Positions 8,665 through 16,692 of a stretch of DNA of 64,000 nt are shown here, in pieces. The notes under the pieces were generated by a model, which saw only the letters and a program-made list of their open reading frames with translations, was not told the DNA's origin and searched no databases. Within the stretch, counting starts at the first letter, position 1. The number at the start of each line of letters is the position of its first letter. The DNA lies in assembly GCF_025965415.1 (NCBI RefSeq), contig NZ_JAOPWY010000038.1, forward strand, positions 1 through 64,000. Reading direction: 5' to 3'. Both the position numbers and the translations under genes were made by a program. The DNA comes from Nocardioides sp. GTDB taxonomy: Bacteria > Actinomycetota > Actinomycetes > Propionibacteriales > Nocardioidaceae.

Positions 8665-9015
8665 ATGTCCCGACCAAGCACCACCTCAGAACCGGACTGG
8701 GCGGCCATTGCGCAGCGTTCTGACTTCCAGCAGCTGGTGGCTCGTCGCCGCCGGTTCGTCGTGTCCGCACTGAGCTTTGCCGCGATCTGGTTCGGCGGGT
8801 TCTTGCTGATGACCTCCTATGCGCACGGGTTCATGCAGCAGCTGATCGTGCCCGGGTTGTCGGTCGCCTACGTGCTGGGCTTCTCGCAGTTCGTCATGAT
8901 CTGGGTCCTGACGGCCCTGTACCTGCGCTCGGCCGGCGGGACGTTCGACGAGCTGGAGCGAGGCGTGGTCGCGGGCGCCGGCTACCGGCACGCCACGGCG
9001 GGAGTCGACGCATGA
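8665..9015 (+). CDS. DUF485-domain membrane protein, partner of SSS permease
   Basis: 116 residues with two transmembrane helices (about residues 35-56 and 68-90) and the DUF485 pattern F..L...RR.FV......F...YF. It is the small companion that usually precedes ActP-like sodium/solute symporters. The start is ATG 8665 after GAGAGGA. The stop overlaps the symporter start (ATGA), so the two are translationally coupled. The known role of DUF485 proteins (YjcH-like) is unclear; association with monocarboxylate uptake is by context. Confidence 0.88.
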   Translation: MSRPSTTSEPDWAAIAQRSDFQQLVARRRRFVVSALSFAAIWFGGFLLMTSYAHGFMQQLIVPGLSVAYVLGFSQFVMIWVLTALYLRSAGGTFDELERGVVAGAGYRHATAGVDA

Positions 9016-10571
9016 ACCTCACCCGGCTCTTCTTCTTCGGTGCCATCTTGGCCATCACGATCGGCATCACGATCTGGGCCTCGCGCCGCACCAGCACGAC
9101 CAGCGAGTTCTTCGCCGCTGGCCGCTCGGTCACCGGCCGGCAGAACGGGCTTGCCATTGCTGGCGACCTGATGTCGGCGGCAACGTTCCTCGGGTTCACC
9201 GGCCTCATCTACCTCGCCGGCTTCGACGGTTGGGTACTGGCGACGGCAGCCATCTTCTCGTTCCTGCTCATCTTGATGCTGTTCGCCGAGCGCATGCGCA
9301 ACGCCGGTCAGTACACGATGGCCGACGTGCTGTCGTTTCGGCTCTCCCGGCGCCCGGTGCGTGCCGCGGCCGCCAGCACGACGCTGGTGGTCGTGGTCTT
9401 CTACCTGATCGCCCAGCTGGTCGGAGCCGGTGTGCTCATCCGCGCACTCACCGGCCTCGACTTCACGGTGGCGGTCATCCTGACCGGCGCCGCCATGCTG
9501 GCCTACGTCGTCTTCGGGGGCATGCTCGCCACCACGTGGGTCCAGATCGTCAAGGCCGCCATGCTGCTCGCCGTGGGTGCTGCGATGTGCGTGTTCATCC
9601 TGTGGCAGTTCCACTTCAACGTCTTCGAGCTCTTCGACACCGCCGCCTCCAGGCACCCACTGGGAGACAACTACCTCGGCCCGGGCGGGTCCAACCCGAA
9701 CCCGCTGAACACACTGTCGGCCGGGCTCGCCTACGCGATCGGGACGGCCGCGCTGCCGCACATCCTGATCCGGTTCTTCACCGTCCCCGACGCGCAGGCT
9801 GCCCGACGTTCGGTCGGGTGGGCAGTCGGCCTCATCGGCGTCTTCTTCGTGATGACCTCGATCATCGGCTACGGCGCACGTGCCTTGTTGCCGACCGGGT
9901 CCGAGGAGGCCACCGCAGGCGGCAACCTCACCGCTCCGCTGCTGGCCCAGCACCTGGGCGGCGGCGAAGGGACCTTCGGTGGCGACGTGTTCATCGCCCT
10001 GGTCAGCGCCGTCGCGTTCGCGACCATCCTCGCGGTCGTCGCCGGACTGCTGCTCTCGGCGTCCGGCGCCATCTCCCACGACCTGTGGTTCAACGTGTTG
10101 AAGCCGGACGCCAGTGCAGCGGAGCGCGAAGGCACGACCGTGGCGCGTGTCGCCGCCCTGGCCGTCGGCGTGGTCGCGGTCGTGCTGACCATCGCCCTGG
10201 GCGACTCGCTCAACGTCGCCCTGCTGGTGGGACTCGCGCTCTCGATCGCAGCGAGCGCGAACTTCCCGGCTCTGGTCCTGTGCCTGGCCTGGCGCAGGTT
10301 CAACACCGTCGGCGCACTCGTGGGCATCTTCGGGGGTCTCATCGCATCGGTGACGCTCATCATCCTGGGACCGCAGGTCTGGCCTGGCGGACCCGAGGCT
10401 GCACCGTTCCCCCTCACGTTCCCGGTGCTGGTGTCGATCCCGGTCGGCTTCGCCTGCTGCGTCCTCGGCACGCTGCTGAGTCCGCGACGCGTGGAGGACG
10501 AGCAGACCTACTACGAGCTGCTCGTGCGGTCGCAGACCGGCATCGGCGCCGAGGCGCCCACCGCACACTGA
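9012..10571 (+). CDS. Sodium:solute symporter (SSS family, ActP-like monocarboxylate permease)
   Basis: 519 residues with about 13 hydrophobic segments. Family signatures include ITIWASRRTSTTSEFFAAGRSV near the N-terminus, NGLAIAGDLMSAATFLG (the Na+-binding helix region) and GTAALPHILIRFFTVPDAQAARRS. It should import an organic acid using the sodium gradient. It is coupled to the DUF485 gene and controlled from operator copy 2, so it probably takes up the acid degraded by the flanking enzymes rather than acetate itself. A strong hairpin terminator follows. Confidence 0.9.
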   Translation: MNLTRLFFFGAILAITIGITIWASRRTSTTSEFFAAGRSVTGRQNGLAIAGDLMSAATFLGFTGLIYLAGFDGWVLATAAIFSFLLILMLFAERMRNAGQYTMADVLSFRLSRRPVRAAAASTTLVVVVFYLIAQLVGAGVLIRALTGLDFTVAVILTGAAMLAYVVFGGMLATTWVQIVKAAMLLAVGAAMCVFILWQFHFNVFELFDTAASRHPLGDNYLGPGGSNPNPLNTLSAGLAYAIGTAALPHILIRFFTVPDAQAARRSVGWAVGLIGVFFVMTSIIGYGARALLPTGSEEATAGGNLTAPLLAQHLGGGEGTFGGDVFIALVSAVAFATILAVVAGLLLSASGAISHDLWFNVLKPDASAAEREGTTVARVAALAVGVVAVVLTIALGDSLNVALLVGLALSIAASANFPALVLCLAWRRFNTVGALVGIFGGLIASVTLIILGPQVWPGGPEAAPFPLTFPVLVSIPVGFACCVLGTLLSPRRVEDEQTYYELLVRSQTGIGAEAPTAH

Positions 10572-10586
10572 GCCGGGCAGTCGCGG

Positions 10587-10621
10587 CGAGGCCGAGCGAG
10601 CTGTTGGCTCGCTCGGCCTCG
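10587..10621. terminator. Strong bidirectional hairpin terminator
   Basis: A perfect 15-base-pair inverted repeat (arms 10587-10601, starting CGAGGCCGAGCGAGC, and 10607-10621) closes a 5-base TGTTG loop. It lies between the convergent ends of the symporter gene and the thioesterase gene. There is no U-tract, as is common in actinobacteria, and it could serve both strands. Confidence 0.85.
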
Positions 10622-10704
10622 CTGGCGTTCGTCGCTGCCGACCGCTGACTGGTGGGTGGGACGCCGCAGGCCCGGGGACCAAGGTCCGGGACCCGAGCCC
10701 GGTC

Positions 10705-11166
10705 TCACGCCTGCGACTGGGCCTCTAGCTCGCCCAGGGGGCCGCGCAGGTCCTCGGGGATGGGGACGGTCGACTTGGCGGTGCGGTCGATGTAGACGTG
10801 GACCCACCGACCAGTGGCCGCGGCGGTGAGGGTCGGGTCAGGTCGTTCTCCGTCGAAGATGCCGATCTCGTAGACGACGCTGGAGTTGCCCAGGCGCTGG
10901 ACGCGCAGGCCGACGGTGACGTACCCGGGGAAGCTGAGCTCGGAGTGGAAGCGGCACGCCGACTCGGCCACGACCCCGATGACGGCCTTGTGGGCGAAGT
11001 CGCCGCCGGTGTGCTCGGCGATCCAGGTGTTGATCGTGGTGTCGAACAGCTCGTAGTACTTGGCGTTGTTGAGGTGTCCGTACATGTCGTTGTCGGACCA
11101 TCGCGTCAGGTGCGTCATGCGCACTGGGAAGGCCGACAGCGGACGCGGAGAAGGTTCGGTGCTCAT
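10705..11166 (-). CDS. Hotdog-fold acyl-CoA thioesterase (4HBT family)
   Basis: 153 residues. The FTRWSD-like 4-hydroxybenzoyl-CoA thioesterase signature is present as LTRWSDNDMYGHLNNAKYYELFD, with the catalytic Asp in NDMYGHLNN. The start is ATG 11166, four bases after AAGAGG; an upstream GTG would extend the frame without family support. It is divergent from the CoxG operon, sharing the intergenic region with operator copy 3. It could release free acid or CoA from pathway intermediates. The substrate is unknown. Confidence 0.85.
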   Translation of the reverse strand: MSTEPSPRPLSAFPVRMTHLTRWSDNDMYGHLNNAKYYELFDTTINTWIAEHTGGDFAHKAVIGVVAESACRFHSELSFPGYVTVGLRVQRLGNSSVVYEIGIFDGERPDPTLTAAATGRWVHVYIDRTAKSTVPIPEDLRGPLGELEAQSQA

Positions 11167-11213
11167 AGGACCTCTTTCGTTGTTGACACCTCGTGACGAC
11201 CGGCATAGTGTCA

Positions 11214-11235
11214 CTAACTAACGCTCATTAGTAAA
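11214..11235. promoter_or_regulatory. Palindromic operator, copy 3 (TetR-type)
   Basis: Read on the minus strand it is TTTACTAATGAGCGTTAGTTAG, so 18 of 22 bases or better match copy 1, with one degenerate outer arm. It lies between the divergent thioesterase and CoxG genes, and its end overlaps the AAAGGAG ribosome site of CoxG (start 11246), so it could control both directions. Confidence 0.75.
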
Positions 11236-11245
11236 GGAGAGACCG

Positions 11246-12031
11246 GTGCACCTCAGTAACACCTTCACCGTCAGCCTCCCCGTGGACCAGGCCTGGGCCA
11301 CGTTCCTCGACCTAGAACGCATCGCCCCCTGCCTGCCTGGCGCGGCGATCACTGATGTGGACGGCGACTCCTTCGAGGGCGGCGTCAAGATCAAGGTGGG
11401 ACCGATCTCCGCGCAGTACCGCGGCACCGGGACCTTCGTGGAGAAGGACGAGGCGGCGCATCGCGTGACCATCTCGGCCAAGGGCAAGGACGTCGGCGGT
11501 CAGGGAAACGCCGAGGCCACCATCGTGGCGACCCTGAGCCCCCAGGGCGATGGGACGCAGGTCAAGGTCGACACCGACCTCGACCTCTCCGGACGAGTGG
11601 CGCAGTTCGGCCGCGGGGTCATCAGCGACGTCACCGGACGGCTGATGACCCAGTTCGCCAAGAACCTCGAGGCCGAGATCAACGCCGGTTCGCTCGGCGC
11701 CGACGCCGAAGCTCGCTCGCAGGGCACCTCCGATGGCGAGTCCAAGCCGCGTCCGCGCCAGTCCCTCGACGACGTCGAGCCCCTCGATGTCGTCGGCAGC
11801 ATGGGTGACCTCGTGGCCAAGTACGCCCTTCCCGCGGCCGGTGCCCTCGTCCTTGCCGGGCTGGGTGTGGTCCTGCTGGGTCGCAAGAGCCGTGCCGGCA
11901 CCGCTCCGTTCGCCGGAGGCTTCGGTGGCGGGTTCGGAGGCGCTCCTGTCAACATCTTCCTCACCCTGCCCGCCCCTCTTCTCGCACCTGGCACCTACCC
12001 GGTCCTCCCTGACCTGCGAGTCGTCTCGTGA
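11246..12031 (+). CDS. CoxG-like SRPBCC protein with C-terminal membrane anchor
   Basis: 261 residues. The SRPBCC/CoxG domain (residues ~1-150) has VDQAWATFLDLERIAPCLPGA and FEGGVKIKVGPISAQYRG, typical of CO-dehydrogenase subunit G proteins that accompany molybdenum hydroxylases. A charged linker is followed by one hydrophobic helix (KYALPAAGALVLAGLGVVLLG) and a glycine-rich tail. The known CoxG role is membrane recruitment of the dehydrogenase; the visible helix supports that here. The start is GTG 11246 with AAAGGAG upstream. It is the first gene of a seven-gene operon and overlaps the next start (GTGA). Confidence 0.87.
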   Translation: MHLSNTFTVSLPVDQAWATFLDLERIAPCLPGAAITDVDGDSFEGGVKIKVGPISAQYRGTGTFVEKDEAAHRVTISAKGKDVGGQGNAEATIVATLSPQGDGTQVKVDTDLDLSGRVAQFGRGVISDVTGRLMTQFAKNLEAEINAGSLGADAEARSQGTSDGESKPRPRQSLDDVEPLDVVGSMGDLVAKYALPAAGALVLAGLGVVLLGRKSRAGTAPFAGGFGGGFGGAPVNIFLTLPAPLLAPGTYPVLPDLRVVS

Positions 12032-12831
12032 GCACCATCAAGGTCGGCAACATCGCCGTCACGCCGCTGCTGGACGGCACTGGTCGCGAGTGCGCCCGGG
12101 ACGTGCTCCAGCGCGATGGCGACGCCAGCGCGTGGGACGAACACCCCGGAGAGACGGACGCCGACGGCGACCTGCGCCTCACCCTGGGTGGGTTCCTGGT
12201 GCGCACCGCAGACCGCGTGGTGCTGGTCGATGCGGGCGTCGGCACCATCGACAACGGCCGCTACCGAGGCGGACTGCTGCTGGAGCAGCTGCGCGAGCAG
12301 GGCCTGGACACAGGCGACGTCACCGACGTCGCCTTCACCCACCTGCACTTCGACCACGTCGGTTGGGCCACCCAGAAGGGCCAGGTCGTCTTCGAGAACG
12401 CCACCCACCACGTCCACTCTGCCGACTGGAACTTCTTCGTCGAGGACGTCGACAGCGACCCGGGGGCGGTGCGCAAGCTCGCTCCGCTCCAGGCACGCCT
12501 CGACCCGTTCGACGCCGGCAAGACACTGGCGCCCGGCCTCGATGCGCGACCCGCGGTGGGGCACACCCCCGGCTCGACGGTGTACGTGATCTCCGACGGG
12601 GGCGAACGACTGGTCCTGCTCGGCGACCTGGCGCACCACCCCCTCGAGCTCACCCAGGACGGATGGAGCTTCCACTTCGACCACTCGAAGGAGCAAGCGT
12701 CCGCCTCGCGTCGCGAGATCGTCGAGGAGTTCGCCGACACCGAGACGCTGCTGGCCGCTGGCCACTTCCCCTACCTGCGCCCCGGACGGCTCGCCGCCTC
12801 GGGCGATTCCCTGACCTGGAACACCCTCTGA
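12028..12831 (+). CDS. MBL-fold metallohydrolase
   Basis: 267 residues. The metal-binding motif THLHFDHVGW (HxHxDH) is followed by a downstream His in HTPGSTVY and GDLAHHP with the bridging Asp; the final His is in AGHFPY. The overall layout matches AttM/AiiA-like lactonases and other small-molecule MBL hydrolases. In this operon it might open a lactone or hydrolyse a thioester intermediate, which is inference. GTG 12028 overlaps the CoxG stop. Confidence 0.87.
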   Translation: MSTIKVGNIAVTPLLDGTGRECARDVLQRDGDASAWDEHPGETDADGDLRLTLGGFLVRTADRVVLVDAGVGTIDNGRYRGGLLLEQLREQGLDTGDVTDVAFTHLHFDHVGWATQKGQVVFENATHHVHSADWNFFVEDVDSDPGAVRKLAPLQARLDPFDAGKTLAPGLDARPAVGHTPGSTVYVISDGGERLVLLGDLAHHPLELTQDGWSFHFDHSKEQASASRREIVEEFADTETLLAAGHFPYLRPGRLAASGDSLTWNTL

Positions 12832-12844
12832 AGGAGAGACACAC

Positions 12845-13612
12845 ATGGACCTGAAGCTTCACGGAAAGAACGTGCTGGTCACGGGGGCCGGCAAGGGACT
12901 CGGTGCCGCCATCGGCCTCGCCTTCGCCCAGGAAGGCGCCAACGTCGCCTTCCACTACAACTCCTCTTCCGAGGGCGCCGAGAAGGCGGCCGCGCAGGCA
13001 CAGGAGCTCGGCGTCCAGGCCATCGCTGTCGGAGCCGACCTCACCGACCCGGCAGCGGTCACCGCCGCGGTGGACGACGTCAAGGAACGCCTGGGTGCGA
13101 TCGACATCCTCATCAACAACTCCGCTGCCACCCAGAGCAAACCGTTCCTGGAGACGACCGAGGACGACTGGGCACCCCAGATCGGGGTCACCGTCACCGG
13201 CACGCTCCGCGTCACCCAGGCCGTGGCCAAGCAGATGGTCGAGGCGGGCGTACAAGGCTCCATCGTCAGCCTCATGGGCGACTCCGGCCGCGTCGGTGAG
13301 TCCCGCCTCCTGGTGACCGCGACCACCCGGTCCACGACCGTCGGGCTGACCAAGTCGCTGGCCAAGGAGCTGGCACGCCACAAGATCCGCGCCAACGCGG
13401 TCTCGATCGCCCTGGTGCAGACGGGCAGCCTGGCCGAGCACACCGGCAACGCCGACGAGGAGAAGATGAAGCGCATCCTCTCGGCCTACCCGCTGCGTCG
13501 CCTCGGCACTCCCGAGGACGTCACCCCCACCATCCTGCTCCTCGCCTCCGACCTGTCGTCGTGGACCACTGGCCAGATCCTTTCGGTCAACGGCGGCTAC
13601 GCGATGCCATGA
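12845..13612 (+). CDS. SDR-fold protein with altered YxxxK active site
   Basis: 255 residues. The cofactor motif VTGAGKGLGAAIG, the NNSA segment and the C-terminal SSWTTGQILSVNGGY are intact, so a classical SDR fold with NAD(P) binding is expected. At the catalytic position, where the family has YxxxK before GLTKSLAKEL, this protein reads T158-A-T-T-R162, so both Tyr and Lys are replaced. It may be a non-canonical reductase, a dehydratase-like enzyme or a structural partner. AAGGAG precedes ATG 12845; the stop overlaps the molybdenum subunit start. A sequencing error is unlikely because the frame and flanks are clean. Confidence 0.8.
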   Translation: MDLKLHGKNVLVTGAGKGLGAAIGLAFAQEGANVAFHYNSSSEGAEKAAAQAQELGVQAIAVGADLTDPAAVTAAVDDVKERLGAIDILINNSAATQSKPFLETTEDDWAPQIGVTVTGTLRVTQAVAKQMVEAGVQGSIVSLMGDSGRVGESRLLVTATTRSTTVGLTKSLAKELARHKIRANAVSIALVQTGSLAEHTGNADEEKMKRILSAYPLRRLGTPEDVTPTILLLASDLSSWTTGQILSVNGGYAMP

Positions 13613-15954
13613 GCAGCACTCGAGGCGCCACCGACCATGACGCACCCACCGGTGCGAAGGGACGCACCGTCCCCCGCAAGGAGGACCTGCGACTGATCAC
13701 CGGGCGAGGAAACTTCGTCTCGGACATCGAGCTGCCGCGCATGAAGCACGTCGCGTTCCTGCGTAGCCCGTACGGCCACGCCCACGTCACCGGCCGCGAC
13801 ACGAGTCGCGTCGGCGATGCGGCAGACGCCGTCTTCACCGGCGCGTCCCCGGAGTTCCAGGACATCTGCCTGCGAGCCCTCTCGGCGCTGCCGACCTACA
13901 TCGAGACCCCGCAGCCGCTCCTGGCCAGGGACAAGGTCCGCTTTGCCGGCGAGCCGGTGGCCGCCGTCGTCGCCGCCGACCGCTACCGCGCCGAGGACGC
14001 GCTCGAGCTCATCGACATCGACTACGACCCCTTGCCGGCCACCGTCACCGCGTGGCACAAGCCTGAGGTGCCCGTCCACGACGAAGCACCCGACAACGTG
14101 CTCCTTCAGCGCGAGTTCGAGGCCGGCGACGTCGACCAGGCGTTCAAGGACTCAGCCGTGGTGGTGGAGCGTGAGCTCACCACCAACCGCCACGCGGGCA
14201 ACCCGATGGAGTGCCGCGCCGGGGTTGCCCTGTGGGACCGCACGGGGGAGAAGCTCACCTTCTGGTCCGGCACCCAGGTCCCGCACCTGGTCCGCAACAT
14301 GGTGGCCGAGCTGCTCGGCATGTCCGAGGGCAACGTTCGCGTGATCGCCCCCGACGTGGGAGGCGGGTTCGGCACCAAGGCCGTGCTGTACCCAGAGGAC
14401 GTCGCACTGTGCGTGATGGCGCGGACCATGCCGGGCACGGCCCTGAAGTGGGTCGAGGACCGCAGTGAGCACCTGCAGGCTGCCGCTCACGCCCGCGACC
14501 ACCGCTACCTGATGAAGGTCGGGTTCTCCGAGGAGGGCAAGATCACCGCCGTCCAGGGTGACATCACCTGCAACATCGGCGCGTACTCGGTCTACCCCTG
14601 GACGGCCGGCATCGAACCGCTGATGGCAGGCGGCCTGCTCACCGGCCCCTACATGGTCGACAACTACCGGTGCGTCACCCGCGGGGTCACCACCAACACC
14701 GCCTACGCCGGCCCGTACCGCGGCGTCGCTCGCCCGGCCACGGTCTTCGCGATGGAGACGATGCTGAACCTGGGGGCTGCCGAGCTCGGCCTGACCGATC
14801 TGGAGATCCGCCGGATCAACCTCATCCCCGAGGACGCGATCCCCTACCGGATGCCGTCACGGCTGGTCGACGACTCAGGCTGGTACTCCCGCGCCCTGGA
14901 GCAGTGCGTCGAGACCATCGGCTACGACGACTTCCTCGTCGAGCAGCAGCGACGCAAGGACGATGACGAGAACCCCATCGGCATCGGGTTCGCCTGCTAC
15001 AACGAGCTCACCGGCCTCGGCCGCGCGGCCGCGGCCGGCCCCCGGATGCCGTTCCGTACGGGTCACGACGCGTGCACGGTGCGCGCCGAGATCGACGGAA
15101 GCATCACCGTGCAGTCCGGTGTGACCAGCCAGGGTCAGGGCCTGGAGACCACCATGGCGCAGGTCGTCGCGGACGCCGTCGGCGTCGACTACGACGACGT
15201 CAACGTCCGCATCGGCGACACCAACGAGTCGCTGTGGGGCTTCGGTGCGTTCTCCTCGCGCCAAGCCGTCATCGGCGGCGGCGCCGCCCACACCAGCGGC
15301 GAGGCGCTGCGCGAGCAGATCCTCAAGCTCGGAGCAGCGGTCTACGAGCTCCCCCAAGAGGAGCTCCGCATGGAACGCGGACGAGTGCTGCACACCGTCA
15401 AGGGCGACATCGGCAGCCTCGCCGAGCTCGCCCGTATCGCCTACATGGAGTCCAACCGGCTCCCGCCCGGGTTCGAGCCCGGCCTGCAGGTCACCCGGTT
15501 CTACGACCCCATCCGCGGGGCGTTCTCCGCCGGCGCCCAGGTCGCGATCATCGAGGTCGAGAAGAGCTCAGGCATGCTCAACATCCTCAAGTGGGTGTGC
15601 GTCGAGGACGCCGGCAACGTGATCAACCCTCAGGTCGTCGACGGTCAGATCGCCGGCTCCATCGCCCAGGGTCTCGGCGGCACCATGTACGAGCACCTGG
15701 TCTACGACGAGCGCGGCAACCTCAGCACCGGCACCCTGCTGGACTACCTGATGCCGACCAGCCACGAGGTCCCTGAGCTCCACATCGGCCACCTGTCCAA
15801 GCCCGCCGACAACCCGCTCGGCGTACGCGGTGTCGGCGAGGGCGGGACGCTGGGCCCGAACGCGGTGGTGGCCGGCGCCATCCACAACGCCCTCTCGGTC
15901 GAGATGCGACACCTGCCGATCACGCCGGGCCGAGTCTGGGAGGCCATCCAGTGA
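13609..15954 (+). CDS. Molybdopterin-binding large subunit, xanthine dehydrogenase family
   Basis: 781 residues. GGGFGTKAVLYPED (MoCo-proximal FG loop), AYAGPYRGVARP around residues 366-376, TSQGQGLETTMAQ and the catalytic glutamate E744 in GVGEGG are all present. The active-site loop is PYRGVAR, not the AYxCSFR of form I CO dehydrogenase, so CO is not the substrate. It should hydroxylate a carbon next to a heteroatom or on an aroyl-CoA, using water. ATG 13609 overlaps the SDR stop. The FAD and 2Fe-2S subunits lie downstream, with a crotonase-fold gene between. This order and the adjacent CoA ligase are reminiscent of furoyl-CoA dehydrogenase clusters. Confidence 0.9.
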   Translation: MSSTRGATDHDAPTGAKGRTVPRKEDLRLITGRGNFVSDIELPRMKHVAFLRSPYGHAHVTGRDTSRVGDAADAVFTGASPEFQDICLRALSALPTYIETPQPLLARDKVRFAGEPVAAVVAADRYRAEDALELIDIDYDPLPATVTAWHKPEVPVHDEAPDNVLLQREFEAGDVDQAFKDSAVVVERELTTNRHAGNPMECRAGVALWDRTGEKLTFWSGTQVPHLVRNMVAELLGMSEGNVRVIAPDVGGGFGTKAVLYPEDVALCVMARTMPGTALKWVEDRSEHLQAAAHARDHRYLMKVGFSEEGKITAVQGDITCNIGAYSVYPWTAGIEPLMAGGLLTGPYMVDNYRCVTRGVTTNTAYAGPYRGVARPATVFAMETMLNLGAAELGLTDLEIRRINLIPEDAIPYRMPSRLVDDSGWYSRALEQCVETIGYDDFLVEQQRRKDDDENPIGIGFACYNELTGLGRAAAAGPRMPFRTGHDACTVRAEIDGSITVQSGVTSQGQGLETTMAQVVADAVGVDYDDVNVRIGDTNESLWGFGAFSSRQAVIGGGAAHTSGEALREQILKLGAAVYELPQEELRMERGRVLHTVKGDIGSLAELARIAYMESNRLPPGFEPGLQVTRFYDPIRGAFSAGAQVAIIEVEKSSGMLNILKWVCVEDAGNVINPQVVDGQIAGSIAQGLGGTMYEHLVYDERGNLSTGTLLDYLMPTSHEVPELHIGHLSKPADNPLGVRGVGEGGTLGPNAVVAGAIHNALSVEMRHLPITPGRVWEAIQ

Positions 15955-16685
15955 TCGTCTCGACCGATCTCGGTGAGCAGCTGTGGCAGCTGTCCATCGA
16001 CCGCCACGACCGGCGCAACGCCCTCGACATCGACCACCTCGACCAGCTGCACGACCAGTTCGCCGCGGCGCTCCACGCCGGTGCCCGGTGCGTGGTCGTC
16101 ACCGGTGAGGGAACGACGTTCAGCGCTGGCGCAGACCTCGACAGCGTCTACGACGACACCTTCACGACCGCTCTCTACCGCACGCTCGGAGCGATCACCG
16201 ACGCCCCCGTCCCGGTCATCGCCGCCATGAACGGACCTGCCGTTGGTGCCGGCGCGCAGCTCGCCATCGCATGCGACCTACGCGTCGGCGGCGACCGGGC
16301 GTTCTTCACCATCCCCACCGCCCGCAACGGCCTGGCCGTCGACAGCTGGACCATCCGACGGCTCGCCCTGCTGACCAACGGCGCCGTGGCCCGCAACCTG
16401 CTCATCGGCGCCGCCACGCTCACTGTCGACCTCGCCCGACAGCTCGGTCTGATCGGGCGGGCCGGCGGCCTCGACGAGGCCATCGCGTGGGGCCGCGACA
16501 TCGTCTCCATGGCACCCCTGAGCCTCGCGCACAGCAAGCGTGCCCTCGAGGTGCTGCTCGAACCAGACGTCGACGGCGCCGCAGAGCTCGAGAATCTCTT
16601 CGATGAGTGCTGGGCCAGCGACGACGTCGCTGAAGGCCGCTTGGCGCGCACCGAAGGCCGCACGCCCGTCTTCGAGGGAAAGTGA
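15951..16685 (+). CDS. Crotonase-fold (enoyl-CoA hydratase/isomerase family) protein lacking both catalytic glutamates
   Basis: 244 residues. The oxyanion-hole segment TTFSAGADLDSVYDD and the GxxxGAG..LAIACD helix identify the family. At the two hydratase glutamate positions it has Q103 (in GAGAQLAIACD) and T123 (in IPTARNG), so a hydratase mechanism is unlikely. A thioester hydrolase, lactone/ring-opening enzyme or isomerase is more plausible. It sits between the molybdenum and FAD subunit genes with GTGA overlap upstream and 7 bases downstream, so it is part of the same pathway. The family member HmfE of furoate degradation occupies a similar genomic setting, but the assignment here is inference. 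Confidence 0.85.
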   Translation: MIVSTDLGEQLWQLSIDRHDRRNALDIDHLDQLHDQFAAALHAGARCVVVTGEGTTFSAGADLDSVYDDTFTTALYRTLGAITDAPVPVIAAMNGPAVGAGAQLAIACDLRVGGDRAFFTIPTARNGLAVDSWTIRRLALLTNGAVARNLLIGAATLTVDLARQLGLIGRAGGLDEAIAWGRDIVSMAPLSLAHSKRALEVLLEPDVDGAAELENLFDECWASDDVAEGRLARTEGRTPVFEGK

Positions 16686-16692
16686 GACACCG

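Noticed and set aside
8982-10682. Minus-strand open frame of 566 codons opposite the SSS permease
   Set aside because: It lies antisense to a clear transporter, with Asp/Arg/Gly/His-rich composition typical of GC-rich antisense frames and no domain.
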